From Acidisoma silvae (GTDB lineage Bacteria; Pseudomonadota; Alphaproteobacteria; Acetobacterales; Acetobacteraceae): DNA of 64,000 bases. Positions 35,284 through 44,170 of the stretch are shown here, in pieces (the stretch's first letter is position 1; each line of letters opens with the position of its first letter). The stretch is taken from assembly GCF_020618775.1 (NCBI RefSeq), contig NZ_JAESVB010000005.1, forward strand, positions 297,252 to 361,251. The letters run 5' to 3'. A program made the translations under genes and the position numbers. The notes below the pieces were generated by a model. That model searched no databases. It had not been told where the DNA came from and saw only the letters and a list, made by a program, of their open reading frames with translations.

Positions 35284-37095
35284 ATGGCCGAATCGGTTCT
35301 TCCGCAGGGCATTGAGGAGGAGGCCGGCGATACCGGCCAGCTTTCGGCCGACCTTGCCGCAAGCCATGCGCTTGATCATGCATTGAACGACCCGGAGGGA
35401 CAGAAGGCGGCGGCGGCCTTCCTCCTCAGTCACAAGCGTCTGGTTGACCTGCAGATCGCCTATCTGCCCGAAGAAAAGGCACAATCGACACGCGCCGCGA
35501 AGCTCAAGCGCAAAAGCGACATGCTGCGCGTCGTGACGCAAGTCGCCTTCTTCACCATTGGCCTCGCCGTCGCCAGCGGCGTCATCGCGATGTGGTGGAG
35601 CGCCCTGACCTCCCGCTCGGTCGTGGTGCGGGAATTCAGCGCGCCCACGGCGCTGGTGGCGGAAGGGCTGACCGGCAAGGTGGCGGCGACCAAAATCCTG
35701 GATGTCCTTCTCAATATCCAAAGTGCCACACGCAGCGCGGCGGCGGCCGAGCAGATTACCGATGCCTGGACCGATTCCATCGAAGTCGGCGTGCCGGAAA
35801 CCGGCGTCACCATCAGCCAGCTCGGTGACCTGCTGCATCGCCTCTTCGGCCATGACGTGCATCTGGACGGGACGCTGGTGCAAAACGGCGACGGTTACGA
35901 CCTGTCCATCCGGGGCGACGACATTCCCCCCGCGAATTTCACCGGCAAACAGGCCGACCTCGACCGCATGTTTCGCAAAGCCGCCGAATATGTCTTCAGC
36001 GAAGCGCAGCCCCTGCTGTATGCGACCTATCTGATCGACGAGGGGCGCACGGACCACGCCATTCATTTCATTCAGTCCAATTTCCCGAAATTCCCCGACA
36101 GCCAGCGTGCGGCGCTGGCCAATCTTTGGGGCGAGGCCCTGCTGATCACCAATGACCCGGCCGGCGCTATCGACCGTTTCCGCCTCGCCCTACAGATCAA
36201 GCCGAATTACTGGGCGGCCTGGAACAATCTCATCAGCAATCTGCCCATCACGGAGAACGAGGAAGAGGCCTATCGCCTGGGCGTCGCCATGGACCGGATC
36301 GGCAAGTCCTGGTTCCGCTTCGATCGCCCGTCGCTCTATGAACAGGCCGATTTCGCGCAATTAACGATGGACCCGGCCAAGGTGATCGCGGCCCTGCTAT
36401 GGCACCGCGACTATGGGCAGGCCGAAGGGGCAGAGTTCGACGACAGTTCCTGGGTCGCGGAGCAGCGGGCCGTGCAGCATGACTGGCCGTCTGTCGCCTT
36501 GTTCCTGGCCGAATCCCCGGCGGATGACCCGACCACCGGTTTTGATCAATTGGCCCTGGCCGGCGCCCACGCGCTGGAGGACGGCGATACCTATTCTGCC
36601 CTGACCCATTATGTTGCCGCCGACGCGCTCTGGCACAAATCCAGCGAATTGCAGGCCTTCTTCCCGGACTTTGAGTGCGACCTCGGCCATGCCTATGCCG
36701 CGAACGGGCGATTTGCCCAGGCCTGGCCCTTGTTTCAGGGCCAGCGCTATGTCCGCTGCCGCGCCTATTGGGCGGATGCCATGGATGCCAGCGGCAATTG
36801 GCCGGTGGCACAGCGCGCCTATCGCACGGCCGAAGCTGTGGCGCCCGATCTCTCCTTCGCCTTCGAGCGCGAGGGCCGCGCCTATCTGCGGCATGGCGAC
36901 CCGGCAACCGCCATCGCGCGGGAGAGGCTGGCGCATGAAAAGTCACCGCATTGGGCTGACCCCTTGAAGGATTGGGGCGATGCGCTGATGGCCGAGCATC
37001 GGCCGGAGGCGGCCCTCGCCCGCTACCATGAAGCGCTGCACTGGGCGCCCGACTGGGACGGGCTGCATCAGGCCATGGCCGCAGCCAAGCCGTGA
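35284..37095 (+). CDS. Membrane-anchored TPR-repeat protein
   Basis: The 603-residue protein has a cytoplasmic N-terminal stretch of about 80 residues with a Lys/Arg-rich end, one transmembrane segment (about 82-108, FFTIGLAVASGVIAMWW), and a long non-cytoplasmic region. From about residue 270 this region carries TPR-like pairs, for example LANLWGEALLITNDPAGAID and the C-terminal WGDALMAEHRPEAALARYHE. A domain before the repeats (about 115-230) looks like the sensor part seen in adenylate-cyclase-associated TPR proteins, but no enzyme domain is present. Function unknown; a scaffold or assembly role is likely. The LysR gene starts 24 bp later. Confidence 0.75.
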   Translation: MAESVLPQGIEEEAGDTGQLSADLAASHALDHALNDPEGQKAAAAFLLSHKRLVDLQIAYLPEEKAQSTRAAKLKRKSDMLRVVTQVAFFTIGLAVASGVIAMWWSALTSRSVVVREFSAPTALVAEGLTGKVAATKILDVLLNIQSATRSAAAAEQITDAWTDSIEVGVPETGVTISQLGDLLHRLFGHDVHLDGTLVQNGDGYDLSIRGDDIPPANFTGKQADLDRMFRKAAEYVFSEAQPLLYATYLIDEGRTDHAIHFIQSNFPKFPDSQRAALANLWGEALLITNDPAGAIDRFRLALQIKPNYWAAWNNLISNLPITENEEEAYRLGVAMDRIGKSWFRFDRPSLYEQADFAQLTMDPAKVIAALLWHRDYGQAEGAEFDDSSWVAEQRAVQHDWPSVALFLAESPADDPTTGFDQLALAGAHALEDGDTYSALTHYVAADALWHKSSELQAFFPDFECDLGHAYAANGRFAQAWPLFQGQRYVRCRAYWADAMDASGNWPVAQRAYRTAEAVAPDLSFAFEREGRAYLRHGDPATAIARERLAHEKSPHWADPLKDWGDALMAEHRPEAALARYHEALHWAPDWDGLHQAMAAAKP

Positions 37096-37119
37096 ACCAA
37101 TCCGGGGATCGTTCGCGCC

Positions 37120-38025
37120 ATGCTGCATAATCGGCTGCTGCATTATCTGGACGAGGTGGCGCGCACCGGATCGATGCGCAAAGCCTCCGCCCGGCTGAAT
37201 GTCGCCTCCTCCGCCATCAACCGGCAGATTCTGGCGTTGGAAGCCGAGCTTGGCACGCCGCTGTTTCTGCGCCTGCCGCGCAAGCTGATGCCGACGACGG
37301 CCGGCGAGATTGTCATCCGTCATGTGCGGCAGGTGCTGAAGGATATGGAGCGCGTGCAGAGCCGCATCGAGGAATTGAAGGGCCTGCGGCGCGGCGAAAT
37401 TACGCTGGCCATCATGAGCGGGCTTGCCGCCAATATGGTGCCGCGCATCGCGGTCGATTTCCGCCGCAACTCCCCCCGCGTGAAGCTGACGATGCGGCTG
37501 CTGCCCTCGGGCCAGGATATCATGGCCGCCGTTTCGGCCGGCGAGGCCGATCTGGGCCTCGGCTTCGATTTTCCGCGTGACCCCAGCCTGCGCGTGCTGG
37601 CCTCCGGCGTCGGGCGGCTGGGTGCGGTGATGGCGCCGGACCATCCGCTGGCGAGCCATAACCAATTGCGCCTGAGCGATTGCGCGGATTACCCGCTCAT
37701 CATCGCGGAGGAAGGCATGGCCATCCGCCCTTATCTGAACGAGGCTTTCGCCGCCACGCAATTGCAGGTGGAACCGGCGCTGGAGACCAATTCCATCGAG
37801 GTGATGCGCCACGCGGCGATGCTGGACCAGGCCATCACCTTCCTCACGCCCTTCGACATGGAATGGGAAAAGCGCGCCGGAAGGCTGGCTTATGTGCCGG
37901 TGCATGAACTGCGCGGCCGCGTGCAGACGCTGATGCTGATCGGGCGGGATCGTGGCGTCGATGCGCTGACCAGTCTGATGGCCGAGCAGATCAAGGCCGC
38001 GATCACGACGACGGCCGGCGGGTAG
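37120..38025 (+). CDS. LysR family transcriptional regulator
   Basis: The 301-residue regulator has the LysR helix-turn-helix (LLHYLDEVARTGSMRKASAR, then LNVASSAINRQILALEAELG) and an effector-binding domain (LAIMSGLAANMVPRIAVDF). It follows the TPR gene by 24 bp on the same strand rather than being divergent to a target. Target genes cannot be named. Candidates include the creatininase gene and the 40.3-49.6 kb operon, 1.3-2.3 kb downstream, which lack a closer regulator. Confidence 0.9.
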   Translation: MLHNRLLHYLDEVARTGSMRKASARLNVASSAINRQILALEAELGTPLFLRLPRKLMPTTAGEIVIRHVRQVLKDMERVQSRIEELKGLRRGEITLAIMSGLAANMVPRIAVDFRRNSPRVKLTMRLLPSGQDIMAAVSAGEADLGLGFDFPRDPSLRVLASGVGRLGAVMAPDHPLASHNQLRLSDCADYPLIIAEEGMAIRPYLNEAFAATQLQVEPALETNSIEVMRHAAMLDQAITFLTPFDMEWEKRAGRLAYVPVHELRGRVQTLMLIGRDRGVDALTSLMAEQIKAAITTTAGG

Positions 38026-38209
38026 GCAAGGTTAAGCCTATCGGGCTGGCCGCCAGTTAGGATCTATCTTTTCGTATGAGCACTAACCCAATTGGGCGGC
38101 GCTGCCTCAGCCTATCTTCCGAGACGCAAATCCAAGGACATAATTGCCGTTTTGATCTAGATCCTGGACTGAGGATTTAGTTCATATTCTTAAACGGCAA
38201 CGATAAAAA

Positions 38210-39301
38210 ATGACCAGCGTCCAGCGCCATCGCTTCACTTTGCTCGACGGCTTTCGCGGTACAGCCTCGGCTATCGTGCTGCTGTTCCATGTCCTTCAGC
38301 ATCTTGGCTATAACGGCATTCCCTACACGTCGCTCGCCGTCGATTTCTTTTTCATGCTGAGCGGCTTTGTCATTTCCTTCGCCTATGAAGACCGGTTGCG
38401 GGCCGGCGACATGAGCTTTCGCGGCTTCATGCGCGTGCGCCTCGTGCGCCTTTATCCGCTTGCCTTCCTGGGCATATCGGCCGGAATTGCACTCGGCTTC
38501 CTGGCCGTGGTGATGAAGGGCGATGTCTCAGCCGTCGACGTGACCAAAGCCGGCATTCTCGGCCTGCTTCTGTTGCCGTCCTACGTCTTTCCGCAATGGT
38601 CGACCGCCTATCCCTTCAATATGGCGAGCTGGTCGCTGACCTTCGAGCTTTTCACCAATGTCGTTTTCGCCGCCATCATCTTTCGCATCAGCCTGCGCAA
38701 GCTGGCCGTCTGCGTCGGCGTTTTCGCCATCGGCCTCGTGATCCTCGCCGTCGTCCATCACGGCATTGATTCCGGCTATGATCAGGACAATTTCTTCGGC
38801 GGTTTTGTCCGCGTGCTATTCCCCTTCTTCGCAGGCGTGATGCTGTGCCGCATCCGCCCGGCGACGCAGCGGGTCATGCCGAAACAGGCCTGGGTGATGG
38901 CCCTGCTCTTCCCCCTGCCTTTGTTCCTGCCGCTCGGCTATCATGGGCTGATCTGCCTGCCTTATCTGTTCGTGTTCTTCCCTGTCTGGATCTATGTCGG
39001 CTCGGCCAGGATCGGCGGCACAGCGCTGATGCGCATCTGCAAATTTCTGGGCGCCATGTCCTATCCGGTCTTCATTTTGCAGGATCCGATTCTGCGCCTG
39101 GGCGAGGAATTCCAGCGCCGCCATCATCTGTCGCTGAAAGGCGACATCGTCTTCGGGCTGGTGATGTATCTTTCCGTCTATGGCATCGCCTATGCCGCGC
39201 GCCGACTTTACGACCAGCCGGTACGCGCCTGGCTGCGCCGCCGCCTGACACTGACCAGCACGCCGACCACACATGGCCCGGCGCTGGCCACCGGGGACTA
39301 A
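38210..39301 (+). CDS. Acyltransferase 3 family membrane protein
   Basis: The 363-residue multi-spanning protein begins with the family signature LLDGFRGTASAIVLLFHVLQ, with the catalytic His at 27, followed by FFMLSGFVISFAYEDRLR. About ten hydrophobic segments follow. OafA/NodX-like acyltransferases move acetyl or other acyl groups onto LPS O-antigen, exopolysaccharide or peptidoglycan sugars at the inner membrane. The target is unknown. The A-rich upstream ACGATAAAAA lacks a strong ribosome-binding site. The 184 bp upstream gap shows no other feature. Confidence 0.88.
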   Translation: MTSVQRHRFTLLDGFRGTASAIVLLFHVLQHLGYNGIPYTSLAVDFFFMLSGFVISFAYEDRLRAGDMSFRGFMRVRLVRLYPLAFLGISAGIALGFLAVVMKGDVSAVDVTKAGILGLLLLPSYVFPQWSTAYPFNMASWSLTFELFTNVVFAAIIFRISLRKLAVCVGVFAIGLVILAVVHHGIDSGYDQDNFFGGFVRVLFPFFAGVMLCRIRPATQRVMPKQAWVMALLFPLPLFLPLGYHGLICLPYLFVFFPVWIYVGSARIGGTALMRICKFLGAMSYPVFILQDPILRLGEEFQRRHHLSLKGDIVFGLVMYLSVYGIAYAARRLYDQPVRAWLRRRLTLTSTPTTHGPALATGD

Positions 39302-39322
39302 GCCCCGGCGTCTCGGCTGCCG

Positions 39323-40141
39323 CTAACCGTTGAAGGCCGTCTTTTGCGTGACGGCCTCCATCGGATAGGCCGCCACTTCCGCGATCAGGCCGATCAAGGC
39401 CTGCGCCGCGCGTTCCACCTGTATCGCACCGCGCGCGGCATCCGCCGCCGCCGCATTGCCGCAGGCGCCGGCAGGATGCAGATCCTGCGCCTGCCAGCCG
39501 AAACCCACACCGCCTTCCGGCACCAGCAGCTTGTTCGTGGTTTCCATGGCAACCGAGCGCGAGACGAAATCCTGCGCGTGTTCCATATGCACGAGGTCCG
39601 GGTGCAGATGCAGCATGACGGAGGTTTCGGACTCGCCGCCATGGATGCCGTGCTTCAACTCACCAGCCGAGTACAGATCGCTGCTATCGATGGTGCGGAA
39701 CCAGCTGGCGCCGACGGCGAACATGCCCAGTTCGACGCGCAATTCGCGGCAGACGATTTCCATCACCTGCGGCTGGCCGCCATGGGAATTGAGCAGGATG
39801 ATCTTGCGCACGCCCGCGCGCCAGGCGCTTTTGGCAATCTCGAACCACAGCCGCGTCAGCAGGTCATAGGGCAGCGTCAGCGTGCCGGGAAAGGCCGTAT
39901 GCTCGTTCGATTTGCCGACCGGCATCATGGGAAGAACCAGCGCCGGGAAATCGGGTGCCATCAGTTCCACCGCGCGGGCGACGATGCCGGCATTGATCGC
40001 GGCATCCACGCGCACCGGCAGATGCGGCCCGTGCTGCTCCACCGCGCCCACAGGCAGGATGGCGACGATTTCGCTCATGTCGAGGCCGGCGAAGTCCCGG
40101 GTGGAGAGATCCCACCACCAATGCGAAGGGAGCAAGGTCAT
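39323..40141 (-). CDS. Creatininase family metal-dependent amidohydrolase
   Basis: The 272-residue protein has the metal site of creatininase: E35-x-H37 (VEQHGPHLP), D46 (RVDAAIN), H119 (NSHGGQ) and E169 (HGGESETS). Family members open the ring of creatinine, deformylate FAPy-type intermediates (ArfB) or act in peptide maturation (MftE), so true creatininase activity is not assured. It is divergent to the AllA/ABC/amidohydrolase operon with a 187 bp shared region, and may feed or continue the same pathway. It converges on the acyltransferase gene, 21 bp away. Confidence 0.9.
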   Translation of the reverse strand: MTLLPSHWWWDLSTRDFAGLDMSEIVAILPVGAVEQHGPHLPVRVDAAINAGIVARAVELMAPDFPALVLPMMPVGKSNEHTAFPGTLTLPYDLLTRLWFEIAKSAWRAGVRKIILLNSHGGQPQVMEIVCRELRVELGMFAVGASWFRTIDSSDLYSAGELKHGIHGGESETSVMLHLHPDLVHMEHAQDFVSRSVAMETTNKLLVPEGGVGFGWQAQDLHPAGACGNAAAADAARGAIQVERAAQALIGLIAEVAAYPMEAVTQKTAFNG

Positions 40142-40328
40142 CGATCAGGCCTTCCATCTCAGGCGGGCGACAGGCCCGCGACCGCACCTCCATACGATGC
40201 TTTTTCCGCTATGACCGCTGCCAAATAGGCATCACATCGCACGCAAAAAGGTTGTTCCTTTTTTCAGCACGCTGGGCCAGCATGCCAATTGCTGCCACTG
40301 AGTTAGGCAGAAATATGGGGATAGCGTG
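40142..40328. promoter_or_regulatory. Shared control region of creatininase gene and 10-gene operon
   Basis: The divergent spacer holds two small inverted repeats: GCTGG-G-CCAGC at 40271-40281, and CTGCC (40292-40296) with GGCAG (40306-40310) across nine bases. They lie just upstream of the AllA-like start. They are candidate sites for an unidentified regulator; no regulator gene is adjacent. The short arms could be chance. Confidence 0.35.
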
Positions 40329-40865
40329 ATGCAGGCGACAGCCGAACCGGTTAATATGCCCATTATTTCATCAAATGCACCACTCGCACTCATTGCCGAA
40401 CCGATCACGGCCGAGAATTTCCTGCCCTTCGGCAAGCTGATCGAACCGACTGCCGACGGCACGCCGGCCGGCGTTGTGGACCAGGCGCTGGACCTCTCCG
40501 GCGGCCGCCCCCGCTTCTATATCATGGCGCTGGAGCATCGGCCGCTGACCGTGGCCGGCATCACCCGCCACGCCCAGGTGACGCAGGTTCTGGCCGCCGT
40601 CGGCGGCCTGCCCTGGTTCATCGCCGTCGCCCCCGCCAATGCGGCCAGCGTCAAGCCGGACCCCACCGCCATCCGCGCCTTCGCCATCCCCGGCCATGTC
40701 GCGGTGCTGCTTAACCGGGGTGCCTGGCATGCCGGTCCCTATTTCGAATCTGACCAGATGAGCTTCTTCAATCTGGAACTGGACGATACCAATGTCGTCG
40801 ATCACGAGACCTGCGATCTGGTGAAAAGCTTCGGCCTCTCCTTCGATCTGCGCCCAGCGGCATGA
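40329..40865 (+). CDS. Ureidoglycolate lyase family protein (AllA-like)
   Basis: The 178-residue cupin-fold protein matches the AllA family: FLPFGKLIEP near the N-terminus, then AVLLNRGAWHAGPYF and FNLELDDTNVVDHE. AllA releases urea from ureidoglycolate, giving glyoxylate, in allantoin use. No other allantoin genes occur here, so the natural substrate may be another ureido or N-carbamoyl acid made by the operon. ATG 40329 is preferred over the adjacent GTG 40326. It overlaps the ABC ATPase gene by 4 bp (ATGA), the first of a series of coupled junctions. Confidence 0.85.
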   Translation: MQATAEPVNMPIISSNAPLALIAEPITAENFLPFGKLIEPTADGTPAGVVDQALDLSGGRPRFYIMALEHRPLTVAGITRHAQVTQVLAAVGGLPWFIAVAPANAASVKPDPTAIRAFAIPGHVAVLLNRGAWHAGPYFESDQMSFFNLELDDTNVVDHETCDLVKSFGLSFDLRPAA

Positions 40866-41683
40866 GCGCGGTGCTGGCCGCCCAGCCGTCGCTGCGGGCC
40901 CGCGCCGACGGTATTTCCATCCGCGACGTGCAGATGGTCTATCGGCGTGGCGCCCAGACGACGACGGCGCTGGCCGGCTGCGATCTGGATATCCCTGCCG
41001 GGTCTTGGGTGTCGCTGATCGGTGCTTCGGGCTGCGGCAAATCCACCCTGCTGCGCATTCTGTCCGATATCGTGCAGCCGACATCCGGCCAGGCTTTGCT
41101 GGGCGGATTGACGCCAGCGGAGGCCCGCGCCCAGCGGCGCTTCGCCCTCGTCTCCCAGCACGCCGTTATGCTGCCCTGGCGCCGCGTTCTGGCCAATGTC
41201 GAACTGGGGCTGGAAGTGGCCCGCGTGCCGAAGGCCGAGCGCCGCCGCCGCGCGGAAGAAGCGATCGACATGGTGGGGCTGCGCGGCTTCGAGAAAGCCT
41301 ATCCGTCCGAACTCTCGGGCGGCATGCGTCAGCGCGCGGCCATTGCCCGCGCCCTGACGCTCAAACCCGCCTATCTGCTGATGGACGAGCCCTTCGGCGC
41401 GCTGGACGAATTGCTGCGCGACCGGCTCAATTTCGAACTTCTCCGCATTCTGAACGAGACGAAGGCAACCCTGCTGCTCGTCACGCATTCGATTTCGGAA
41501 GCGATCATCCTGTCGGACAAGGTGGTTGTCATGTCACCGCGTCCGGGCCGAATCACGCGGGAGATCGATATCGATTTCGGCCATAATCGCAGCCCCACGA
41601 TGCGCGACGATCCGCGTTTCGGCCGGCTGGAATCCGAGCTTCGCCACGCGCTGGGTGACAGCATGGGCGATGAGCATCACTGA
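40862..41683 (+). CDS. ABC transporter ATPase, nitrate/sulfonate/taurine type
   Basis: The 273-residue ATPase has Walker A GASGCGKST, signature LSGGMRQR and Walker [13 protein letters not shown], with the LRDRLNFELLRI segment typical of SsuB/TauB/NrtD. It energises the importer whose binding protein follows after 50 bp and whose permeases lie beyond the amidohydrolase gene. It overlaps the AllA-like gene by 4 bp. Substrates of this transporter class include sulfonates, nitrate, thiamine pyrimidines and aromatic acids, so the class alone does not fix the ligand. Confidence 0.93.
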   Translation: MSAVLAAQPSLRARADGISIRDVQMVYRRGAQTTTALAGCDLDIPAGSWVSLIGASGCGKSTLLRILSDIVQPTSGQALLGGLTPAEARAQRRFALVSQHAVMLPWRRVLANVELGLEVARVPKAERRRRAEEAIDMVGLRGFEKAYPSELSGGMRQRAAIARALTLKPAYLLMDEPFGALDELLRDRLNFELLRILNETKATLLLVTHSISEAIILSDKVVVMSPRPGRITREIDIDFGHNRSPTMRDDPRFGRLESELRHALGDSMGDEHH

Positions 41684-41733
41684 AGATTATTCCTAGGAAT
41701 TGGGCCTTTCCCTTTATCAGATGAGGAATTGAG

Positions 41734-42762
41734 ATGCGTTTGCGCACATTCTGGATGAAATCGCTGCTGGCGGGTGCGGCTCTGTTGAGCTCCATTCCGG
41801 GCATCGGCGCGGACACCGCCCATGCCGCCGGCATGACCAAGCTTCATGTCGTGCTGGGCTATATTCCCGACGTCGAGATGTACGGCCCGGAATATGCGCT
41901 GAAACAGGGTTATTATAAGGCCGAGGGCCTGGACGTGACGCTGATTCCGGCGGGGCAAGGCGTCGATCAGATTCAGATGGTTGCCGCCGGCATTGCGCAG
42001 ATCGGCATCGCGAATCCTGAGCAGATTCTGGCCGGCATCGGCCAGGGCGAAAAGTTCAAGGTCTTCGCGGGGCAGTTTCAGACCCAGCCCATCGCCATGA
42101 CCTGCCGCAAGGATAGCGGCGTCACCAAGCCCGCCGATCTGGTGGGCAAGACGGTCGGCGTGAAGGTGAATGCCGATCCCTATTTCAAGCTCTTCCTGTC
42201 CAAGAACGGCGTGCCGGCCGACAAGGTGAAGACGACGACGATCGGGCCGAATGACGTGTCGCTCCTCATCGCCGGCCGCATTGCCTGCGAAATCACCACC
42301 TTCGCCTTCAACGAGCCGCTGATCGTGCAGCAGGCCGGCGTGCCGACCACGGTTCTGCCGTTGGGCGATTACGGCCTCAATTCCCAAGTCGATTCCTTCT
42401 TCGTCAAGGACGCCTTCTTCGCGAAGCCCGAGAACCAGGCGGTGCTGGTGAAATTCCTGCGCGCGACGGCGAAAGGCTGGGTCAGCTTCTATCAGGATCC
42501 GAAGGCGGCGGCGAACTGGATCATCGACGGCAATTTCGTCGACGGTCTGGACCGCACGCAGCAGATCTTCCAGGCCGAGCAGCAGGTGAAGTTCATGAAA
42601 AGCCCGCTGACGGCCGAGAAGGGCATCTTCTGGCTTGACCCGTCCATCTGGGCCGAGACCGATGCCAATCTGGTTGCCGCCGGCGTCAATAAGTCTCTGG
42701 TGCCGCTGAACGGGTTGCTGACGACTTCGATCCTCGAACAGTCCGATATGCCCAAGTTCTGA
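41734..42762 (+). CDS. ABC transporter substrate-binding protein, NMT1/SsuA-like
   Basis: The 342-residue protein has a Sec signal peptide (residues 1-31, SLLAGAALLSSIPGIGADTA, ending near AHA|AG) and an NMT1/THI5-like periplasmic fold: GYIPDVEMYGPEYALKQGYY, then GLDVTLIPAGQGVDQIQMVA. NMT1-like proteins bind pyrimidines (thiamine precursors), nitrate, sulfonates or N-heterocycles, consistent with the ring-active enzymes in the operon. The C-terminal part (FVDGLDRTQQIFQAEQ) is typical. ATG 41734 has a GAGGAATTGAG ribosome-binding region. Confidence 0.9.
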   Translation: MRLRTFWMKSLLAGAALLSSIPGIGADTAHAAGMTKLHVVLGYIPDVEMYGPEYALKQGYYKAEGLDVTLIPAGQGVDQIQMVAAGIAQIGIANPEQILAGIGQGEKFKVFAGQFQTQPIAMTCRKDSGVTKPADLVGKTVGVKVNADPYFKLFLSKNGVPADKVKTTTIGPNDVSLLIAGRIACEITTFAFNEPLIVQQAGVPTTVLPLGDYGLNSQVDSFFVKDAFFAKPENQAVLVKFLRATAKGWVSFYQDPKAAANWIIDGNFVDGLDRTQQIFQAEQQVKFMKSPLTAEKGIFWLDPSIWAETDANLVAAGVNKSLVPLNGLLTTSILEQSDMPKF

Positions 42763-42772
42763 GGACCGAGCG

Positions 42773-44170
42773 ATGACCATTCTCCTCGCAGACGCTTGGG
42801 TGGTGACCATGAATCCCAAGCGGGAGGTGCTGGAACAGGCCAGCATCCTTCTGCGAGGAGACCGCATCGCGGCCATCGGCAGCCGCGCCTCTCTCATCAG
42901 CGCGGAACCGATGGCGGAGGTAATCGATTGTCAGGGCAAAATCGTCATCCCCGGCATGGTCAATACCCATACGCATCTGTTCCAGACCCTGCTGAAGGGT
43001 CTGGGCGATGACCGCGTGCTGAAGGACTGGTTCATCTGCATGACCGGGCCGGCGGCCGTGGAACTGACGAAGGAGGATGTCTCGGCCGCCGCGCTCCATG
43101 GCTGCGTGGAGAGCATCCGCTCCGGCGTCACGTCGCTGGTCGATTTCATGTATGCCCATCCCCGTCCTGGCCTGACCCAGCCGGTGGTGGATGCCTTCAA
43201 CGCAACCGGCATCCGTGGCCGCGTCTGCCGTGGATTCCTCACCGCTGGGGCAGAATTCGATATTCCGCTGCCGCTGATTGAAACGCCCGAACAGGCGCTG
43301 GGCGACGCGCGCGCCGTCATCCGCGCCAATAACCGCCCCGGCGGCCGCGTGCAGGTGGGCCTGGCCCCGTCCATGATCTGGGCGCTGGACACCGCGACGC
43401 TCCGCGCCACGCGGCAATTGGCGAATGAGGAAGGCGCCTTCATCACCACCCATGTGGCGGAAACGGCTTTTGAGATTGAGCAGTCCCGCAGCCGCTTTCA
43501 ATGCACCGACACGGAATTGCTGAGCGAGATCGGCTTCCTGGGGCCGGATGTGCTGGCCGTTCATTGCGTGCAATGCGGCAAGGCCGATATCGACCTGCTG
43601 CGCCGGTCCGATACGCGCGTGTCCCACAATCCGTGCAGCAATATGTATCTCGCTTCCGGCGTGCCGCCGATCCCGGCGATGCTGGATGCCGGGGTGACGG
43701 TGGGACTGGGCTCGGATGGGCCTGCCAGCAGCAATAATCACAGCCTGTTCCAGGCCATGAAATTCGCGGCCCTGATCCAGAAGGGCCATCACCGCGACCC
43801 CACCATCATCACCGCCGAGAAGGCGCTGGAAATGGCGACCATCGACGGCGCGCGGGCCATTGGCCTGGATCATGAGATCGGCTCCATCGAAATCGGCAAG
43901 AAGGCCGATATCGCCGTCATCGATACCGACAGCTTTGCGATCGCGCCTGTGCATCACCCGGTCTCGGCTTTGGTCTATTCCGCCCTCGGCCATGAGGTGT
44001 CGACCGTCATCATCGATGGGCGTATCGTCATGCGCGACGGCGTGGTGACAAGCGTGGATGAGCGCAGCGCGCGGGCGCGGTCCCGCGCGGCGGCCGACGC
44101 GCTGGCCGCCCGCGCCGGCATCGCGCATCTGGGCTCCCGCCCCTGGCGTTCGGTGGGCCTGTCCCGGTGA
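42773..44170 (+). CDS. ATZ/TRZ-type amidohydrolase (aminohydrolase/deaminase)
   Basis: The 465-residue amidohydrolase has one-metal ligands H66-x-H68 (NTHTHLFQ), H227 (TTHVAET), H264 (AVHCVQ) and D315 (GSDGPASSN), as in atrazine chlorohydrolase, 8-oxoguanine deaminase, cytosine deaminase and hydroxyatrazine ethylaminohydrolase. It removes an amino, alkylamino or halide group from an N-heteroaromatic ring. This is the best clue that the operon handles a ring compound. Its stop overlaps the GTG of the first permease. The unusual place between binding protein and permeases suggests the enzyme was built into the uptake unit. Confidence 0.92.
   Translation: MTILLADAWVVTMNPKREVLEQASILLRGDRIAAIGSRASLISAEPMAEVIDCQGKIVIPGMVNTHTHLFQTLLKGLGDDRVLKDWFICMTGPAAVELTKEDVSAAALHGCVESIRSGVTSLVDFMYAHPRPGLTQPVVDAFNATGIRGRVCRGFLTAGAEFDIPLPLIETPEQALGDARAVIRANNRPGGRVQVGLAPSMIWALDTATLRATRQLANEEGAFITTHVAETAFEIEQSRSRFQCTDTELLSEIGFLGPDVLAVHCVQCGKADIDLLRRSDTRVSHNPCSNMYLASGVPPIPAMLDAGVTVGLGSDGPASSNNHSLFQAMKFAALIQKGHHRDPTIITAEKALEMATIDGARAIGLDHEIGSIEIGKKADIAVIDTDSFAIAPVHHPVSALVYSALGHEVSTVIIDGRIVMRDGVVTSVDERSARARSRAAADALAARAGIAHLGSRPWRSVGLSR

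Noticed and set aside
39323..40141. True creatininase (creatinine to creatine)
   Set aside because: Metal ligands fit, but the family covers several reactions, and no creatinase or sarcosine oxidase gene is adjacent.
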